A stretch of 45,158 nucleotides of DNA from Sphaerobacter sp. Its GTDB lineage: Bacteria > Chloroflexota > Chloroflexia > Thermomicrobiales > Thermomicrobiaceae. The notes below the pieces were generated by a model. That model searched no databases. It had not been told where the DNA came from and saw nothing but the letters and a program-made list of their open reading frames with translations. The stretch's first letter is position 1. Each line of letters begins with the position of its first letter. Positions 41,936 through 45,158 of this stretch are shown here, one piece after another. Location of the stretch: contig JASBVL010000018.1 in NCBI GenBank assembly GCA_029961075.1, positions 1 to 45,158 of the forward strand, in the 5' to 3' direction. The position numbers and the translations under genes are program-made.

Positions 41936-42676
41936 CTACGGCCGGGTGCGCCGGCGCGTCAGCACGCGGACGGCCACGTTCGTCCCCAGCACGAGCAGGA
42001 CCAGGATGAGCGCGGCGCCCCAGGCTTGCTCGTTGAGGATCTGGAACGGCTGCTCGGTGTAGCGGTAGGCCAGGAGCGGCAGGGCCTGCATCGGCCCGAA
42101 GAGGTCGACGGTGAGCTGGTTGTTGCCGAGCACCGTGACCAGGAGCGGGGCGGTCTCACCGGCGGCGCGGGCCATGGCGAGCAGGACCCCGGTCACGACA
42201 CCGCCCATGGCCATGGGCAGGACGACGGTGAGGGTCGCCCACCATCTGGGGGCACCCAGGGCCGACGCGGCCTCGCGCACGGTCTGCGGGACGAGCTGCA
42301 GCATCTCCTCGGTGGTGCGGGTGATGATCGGCACCATCAGGGCGGCCAGGGCGATCGACCCGGCCAGGCCCGAGAACTGCCTGGTGCGCTGCACGATGAG
42401 CACGTAGGCCGTCACGCCGACCACGATCGAGGGGACGGCGCTGAGGACGTCGGTGCAGAAGCGGATGACCGTGGCCGCGGCGCCGCCCCGGAACTCGGCG
42501 AGGTAGATCCCGGCCAGGATGCCGACCGGGGTGGCCAGCAGCAGCGCCGCGCCGACGATGAGGGCGGAGCCGACGATGGCGTGGAGCACGCCGCCGGCCC
42601 CGCCGCGCGCGCCGATGGTGACGGGCCGGAAGGTCTCGGTGAAGAAGTCCACGCTGAGCGTGCCACCACCTCGCAC
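41936..42676 (-). pseudogene. pstA: Phosphate ABC transporter permease PstA, 5'-truncated
   Basis: The frame from GTG 42676 gives 246 residues of PstA: SVDFFTETFRPVTIGARGGA, LLLATPVGILAGIYLAEF, SAVPSIVVGVTAYVLI, the permease EAA-like loop EAASALGAPRWWATLTVVLP and [20 protein letters not shown]. PstA proteins usually start 45-60 residues earlier with a cytoplasmic segment and a first membrane helix before the RGG.LS.DFF point. That part is missing here because the sequence switches to a murF-like gene within about 20 bases. No ribosome binding site precedes the GTG. The gene is therefore probably a truncated remnant, unless the junction is an assembly error. Confidence 0.85.
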
Positions 42677-43032
42677 GGCCCGGCCAATCGCGCCGTGATG
42701 CCGACGACGGCGACCGGGTGCCGCGCGCGCCAGGCGGCGGCCAGCCGCTGCAGGCCGGCCACGGTGTCGTCGACCACGATCAGGGGCCCGAGGTCGGCCG
42801 GGAGGCGCGCCAGGTGGGCGCGATCCACCAGGGCCGCCACGGCGCCGCGGGCGAAGGCGTCGGCGACGAAGTCGTGGCCGTCCAACCGCTCCCCGACGAC
42901 GGCGACGAACAGATCCCCGCGCTCAATCTCCCGTGAGTCGTGCCAGACCCGGCGCACCGGGGTGCCGGGGTCGGCCGGCCCGTGCAGGGTCCCCTGGGCG
43001 CCCGCCAGCACGTCGCGCAGCGTCAGCGTCAT
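42677..43032 (-). pseudogene. murF: UDP-N-acetylmuramoyl-tripeptide ligase-like (MurF), 3'-truncated
   Basis: Starting at ATG 43032 (GGAGAGAGGT upstream) the frame gives about 113 residues of a Mur ligase N-terminal domain: MTLTLRDVLAGAQGTLHG, RRVWHDSREIERGDLFVAVV, GERLDGHDFVADAFARGAVA and LQRLAAAWRARHPVAVVGIT. In MurF the next residues should be the ATP-binding loop, GITGSxGKT. Here the sequence after GIT runs out of frame through pstA to a stop at 42412, so the whole catalytic part is absent. MurE is the alternative identity, but the ligase style and position after ftsI favour MurF. It cannot be functional as read. Confidence 0.82.
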
Positions 43033-43093
43033 ACCTCTCTCCGTCTCCGCACTCCCTCGCCCTTCGCCTGGCCCGGCCACCGCCGGCACGCGC

Positions 43094-44824
43094 TCAGGGC
43101 ACACTCGGCGTGGCCTGCGCCGCCGCCGAGTCGCTCGGCGGAATCCCATACAGCAGGAACAGCTCGCGGAAGATCTGCTGGAAGGCCGGCCCGGCGGCCG
43201 TCTCGCCCCAGGGCGACTGCTGCGGCCGGTCGATCTTGACCAGCACGGTGAACTGCGGGTCTTCGGACGGGCCGAAGCCGACCATCGACGCGATGGTGGC
43301 GTCCTCCTCGTAGCCGCCATCGGGCGAGGGGATCTGCGCCGTGCCGGTCTTGGCCGCGATGTGGTAGCCGGGGACGCCGAAGCGGGCGTAGGTCGTCCCC
43401 ATCACCGTGGTCATCATGGCGGTGATCTTCCGCGAGGTCTCCGCCGACACGACGCGGCGGACCACCTGCGGCGCGATCGTCTCGGTGCCCTCCGGGCGCT
43501 GGATCTCCTGGACGACGTAGGGCCGCATGAGATTGCCCCCGTTCGCCAGGGCCGAGATGGCATTGACGAGCTGGAGCGGCGTGACGGCCAGGCCCTGCCC
43601 GAAGGAGTGGGTGTAGAAGCTGGCGGGCGTCCAGCCCGGGGTGCCGGGCAGGGGCAGGATCCCGGCCGACTCGGCGGCGAGGTCGACGCCGGTCGTCTGG
43701 CCGAGGCCGAAAGCGACGAGGCCGCGGTAGAACCGGTCCTGGTTGATCAGATCGGCCACCCACATGATGCCCAGGTTGCTGGAGTGCTGGAGCACTTCGG
43801 TCATCGTCTCCGGGCCGAAGTCCTGCTCCAGGGCGTTGGTGATGCGGGCGCCGCCAGGGATGATGCGATACTGCGCCCCCTCCCAGGTCGTGTCCGGTTC
43901 GACCACGCCGGTCTCCAGCCCGAGCGCCATGACGAGCGCCTTGAGGGTGGAGCCGGGCTCGTAGGTCGCGCTGATGGCGGGGTTGGTGAAGAGCGCCGGG
44001 TCGGTCACCCGCTCGAACTCGTTGGGGTTGTACGTCGGCCGGCTGGCCATGGCCAGGATCGCCCCGGTCTTGGCGTTCTGGACGATGACCGTGCCGCCGG
44101 TGGCGCCCTGCGCGGCGATGGCCTCGTCGAGGGCCTGCTCGGCCACGCGCTGGACCGCGCTATCGATCGTGAGCACCACGTTCGCCCCGTCCACCGGTGG
44201 GTCCAGCGTGCTGCGGCTGAGCGCGATCACGTTCCCCGCGGCGTCCCGCTCCCCGATGAGCTTCCCCGGCTCCCCGCCGAGGGTGTCGTTGTACGCCCCC
44301 TCGACCCCGTAGGAGCCGACGTAATCGTAGTTCACGAAGCCCAGCACGTGCGAGGCGAAGTCCCCCATGGGATAGATGCGGCGCGGCTCCGGGGTGAGCA
44401 GGATGCCGTCGAGGTCGAGCTTGCGGATCTGCTCCGAGGCCTCCGGGCTCAGGTGCCGCTGGAGCCAGACCCACTCCAGATCCGGGTCGGTCAACTGGGC
44501 GTAGATCGAGTCGGCGCTGCGGCCCAGGATCGGGGCGAGCAGCTCGGCGGTCCGCCGCGGGTCCTCGATCTTGTCCCGGATGGCGACCACCCGGTCGACC
44601 GGCACGTTGGTCGCCAGCGGGCGGCCGCGCGCGTCGAGGATCTCGCCGCGCTGGGCCGGCACCGCCTCCTCGCGGTAGCGGATGGCGCGCGCCTCCTCGG
44701 CGAGCTGATGGCCGCGGACCACCTGGAACGACACGACCCGGTAGCTGATGGCCAGGGTGAAGATGAGGAAGACCGCGAAGAGCAGGTTGATCCGGCGGCG
44801 GGGGATCTGATACGGACGACGCAT
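43094..44824 (-). CDS. ftsI: Penicillin-binding protein, division transpeptidase FtsI / PBP2-like
   Basis: This encodes 576 residues. It cross-links septal peptidoglycan. A short basic N-terminus and one membrane helix (INLLFAVFLIFTLAISYRVV) precede the dimerisation domain. The transpeptidase motifs are STLK (Ser292 nucleophile, Lys295), SSN at 348-350 and KTGT at 492-495. VPAQRGEILDARGRPLATNV in the first half is the usual PBP class B entry motif. The ATG at 44824 shares one base with the stop of the upstream ftsL-like gene. It is followed after 61 bases by the truncated murF, as in dcw clusters. Confidence 0.96.
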   Translation of the reverse strand: MRRPYQIPRRRINLLFAVFLIFTLAISYRVVSFQVVRGHQLAEEARAIRYREEAVPAQRGEILDARGRPLATNVPVDRVVAIRDKIEDPRRTAELLAPILGRSADSIYAQLTDPDLEWVWLQRHLSPEASEQIRKLDLDGILLTPEPRRIYPMGDFASHVLGFVNYDYVGSYGVEGAYNDTLGGEPGKLIGERDAAGNVIALSRSTLDPPVDGANVVLTIDSAVQRVAEQALDEAIAAQGATGGTVIVQNAKTGAILAMASRPTYNPNEFERVTDPALFTNPAISATYEPGSTLKALVMALGLETGVVEPDTTWEGAQYRIIPGGARITNALEQDFGPETMTEVLQHSSNLGIMWVADLINQDRFYRGLVAFGLGQTTGVDLAAESAGILPLPGTPGWTPASFYTHSFGQGLAVTPLQLVNAISALANGGNLMRPYVVQEIQRPEGTETIAPQVVRRVVSAETSRKITAMMTTVMGTTYARFGVPGYHIAAKTGTAQIPSPDGGYEEDATIASMVGFGPSEDPQFTVLVKIDRPQQSPWGETAAGPAFQQIFRELFLLYGIPPSDSAAAQATPSVP

Positions 44825-45158
44825 CAGCGACCTCCCGGGAGGCTGGGCAGGGCGGGCGGGCCCGACGGCGGGGCGTCGGCCCGGCCGATGCCGAGCAGGC
44901 CGCGCTGGAGGCGCTCCCAGAGGGACTCCGGCGCCGGGGTGGGTGCCGGCACGGTCGGGAGGTTCTCCTCGGGCGGCGCCTGCACCTCCAGGAAGCGGTA
45001 GCGGCTCAAGGGCCGCATGCCGAGCTGGTTCGTCGCCACCTGTTCGATGCGCTCCAGCGACTCCTCCTGGGCCACGAGGTAGCCGAGCCGCGCGTTCTCG
45101 ATGGCCAGCGCGTCGCGCTCCCGCTCGACGCGACTCAGCTCGTAGCCCAGCTCGGCCA
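44824..45158 (-). CDS. FtsL-like division protein, partial (continues beyond window)
   Basis: The frame is open to the window edge. The visible 111 residues start with a coiled coil (AELGYELSRVERERDALAIE then NARLGYLVAQEESLERIEQV) and reach the FtsL-type ATNQLGMRPLSRYRFLEV, followed by a proline-rich tail. FtsL forms a complex with FtsB and FtsQ and recruits FtsW and FtsI. Upstream should be a membrane helix and then rsmH and mraZ, outside the window. The proline-rich C-terminal tail of about 65 residues is longer than usual. Confidence 0.72.
   Translation of the reverse strand, partial: AELGYELSRVERERDALAIENARLGYLVAQEESLERIEQVATNQLGMRPLSRYRFLEVQAPPEENLPTVPAPTPAPESLWERLQRGLLGIGRADAPPSGPPALPSLPGGR

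Noticed and set aside
42026..45001. Open frame of 991 codons on the plus strand, opposite pstA to ftsI
   Set aside because: Its composition is typical of shadows of high-GC genes and it crosses several real genes and the murF-pstA junction without any domain.
1..45158. tRNA, rRNA, tmRNA or CRISPR loci
   Set aside because: I looked for TTCGA-type T-loops, conserved rRNA stretches and regularly spaced direct repeats and found none that hold up.

Overview
This is a 45 kb window of very GC-rich bacterial DNA (by eye near 70 percent G+C) with no rRNA, tRNA or CRISPR array that I can see. The gene set suggests a Gram-positive-type or monoderm thermophile of the Chloroflexota, most likely class Thermomicrobia (Sphaerobacter-like). 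The clues are RNase J, a transcriptional T-box ahead of ileS, a cysteine-free S4, a YfhO membrane protein, a DUF6510 redox trio, and large secreted proteins with Chloroflexota-style C-terminal modules. The taxonomic call rests on protein style only, not on a marker search.

Layout. 1-5 kb: M20 amidohydrolase, an unusual GNAT protein, and a coupled pair of AlaX-type tRNA editing protein and PLP aminotransferase. 5-8 kb: RNase J, then an island of palindromic REP/REPIN elements around a RAYT transposase gene broken by an amber codon. 8-11 kb: small membrane proteins, queC and ychF. 11-15 kb: YfhO, a sirtuin and a small coiled-coil protein facing rpsD across a shared terminator. 16-20 kb: GNAT and HAD hydrolase, ispH, PAP2 phosphatase and glycerophosphodiesterase. 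20-24 kb: GAF protein, secreted CAP-domain protein and a GlsB-like membrane protein. 24-30 kb: T-box plus ileS, a methyltransferase, and a molybdopterin oxidoreductase, flavin reductase and DUF6510 operon. 30-34 kb: ffh and ftsY (both SRP-pathway GTPases), radC and a small membrane protein. 34-40 kb: a Tat-exported amidase, an aldehyde dehydrogenase and a YCII protein. 39.5-45 kb (all minus strand): phoU, two tandem pstB, a truncated pstA, then abruptly the start of a murF-like gene, ftsI and an ftsL-like gene running off the edge.

How genes work together. The pstA-pstB-pstB-phoU block is the downstream half of a phosphate uptake operon, and ftsL-ftsI-murF is the upstream half of a division and cell wall (dcw) cluster. 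The two are fused at about 42.68-42.69 kb, which truncates both murF and pstA. This is either a real rearrangement or an assembly chimera. The ileS gene has a complete T-box with AUC specifier and terminator, and encodes an IleRS whose class I signature reads GVHH instead of HxGH, the swapped form I recall from mupirocin hyper-resistant IleRS2 enzymes. The RAYT amber codon falls where the catalytic tyrosine is expected, and the surrounding palindromes look like its REPIN targets. The CAP protein and the amidase share a repeated C-terminal module that I cannot name.

Most minus/plus overlaps of long open frames are GC-driven shadows and were left out.
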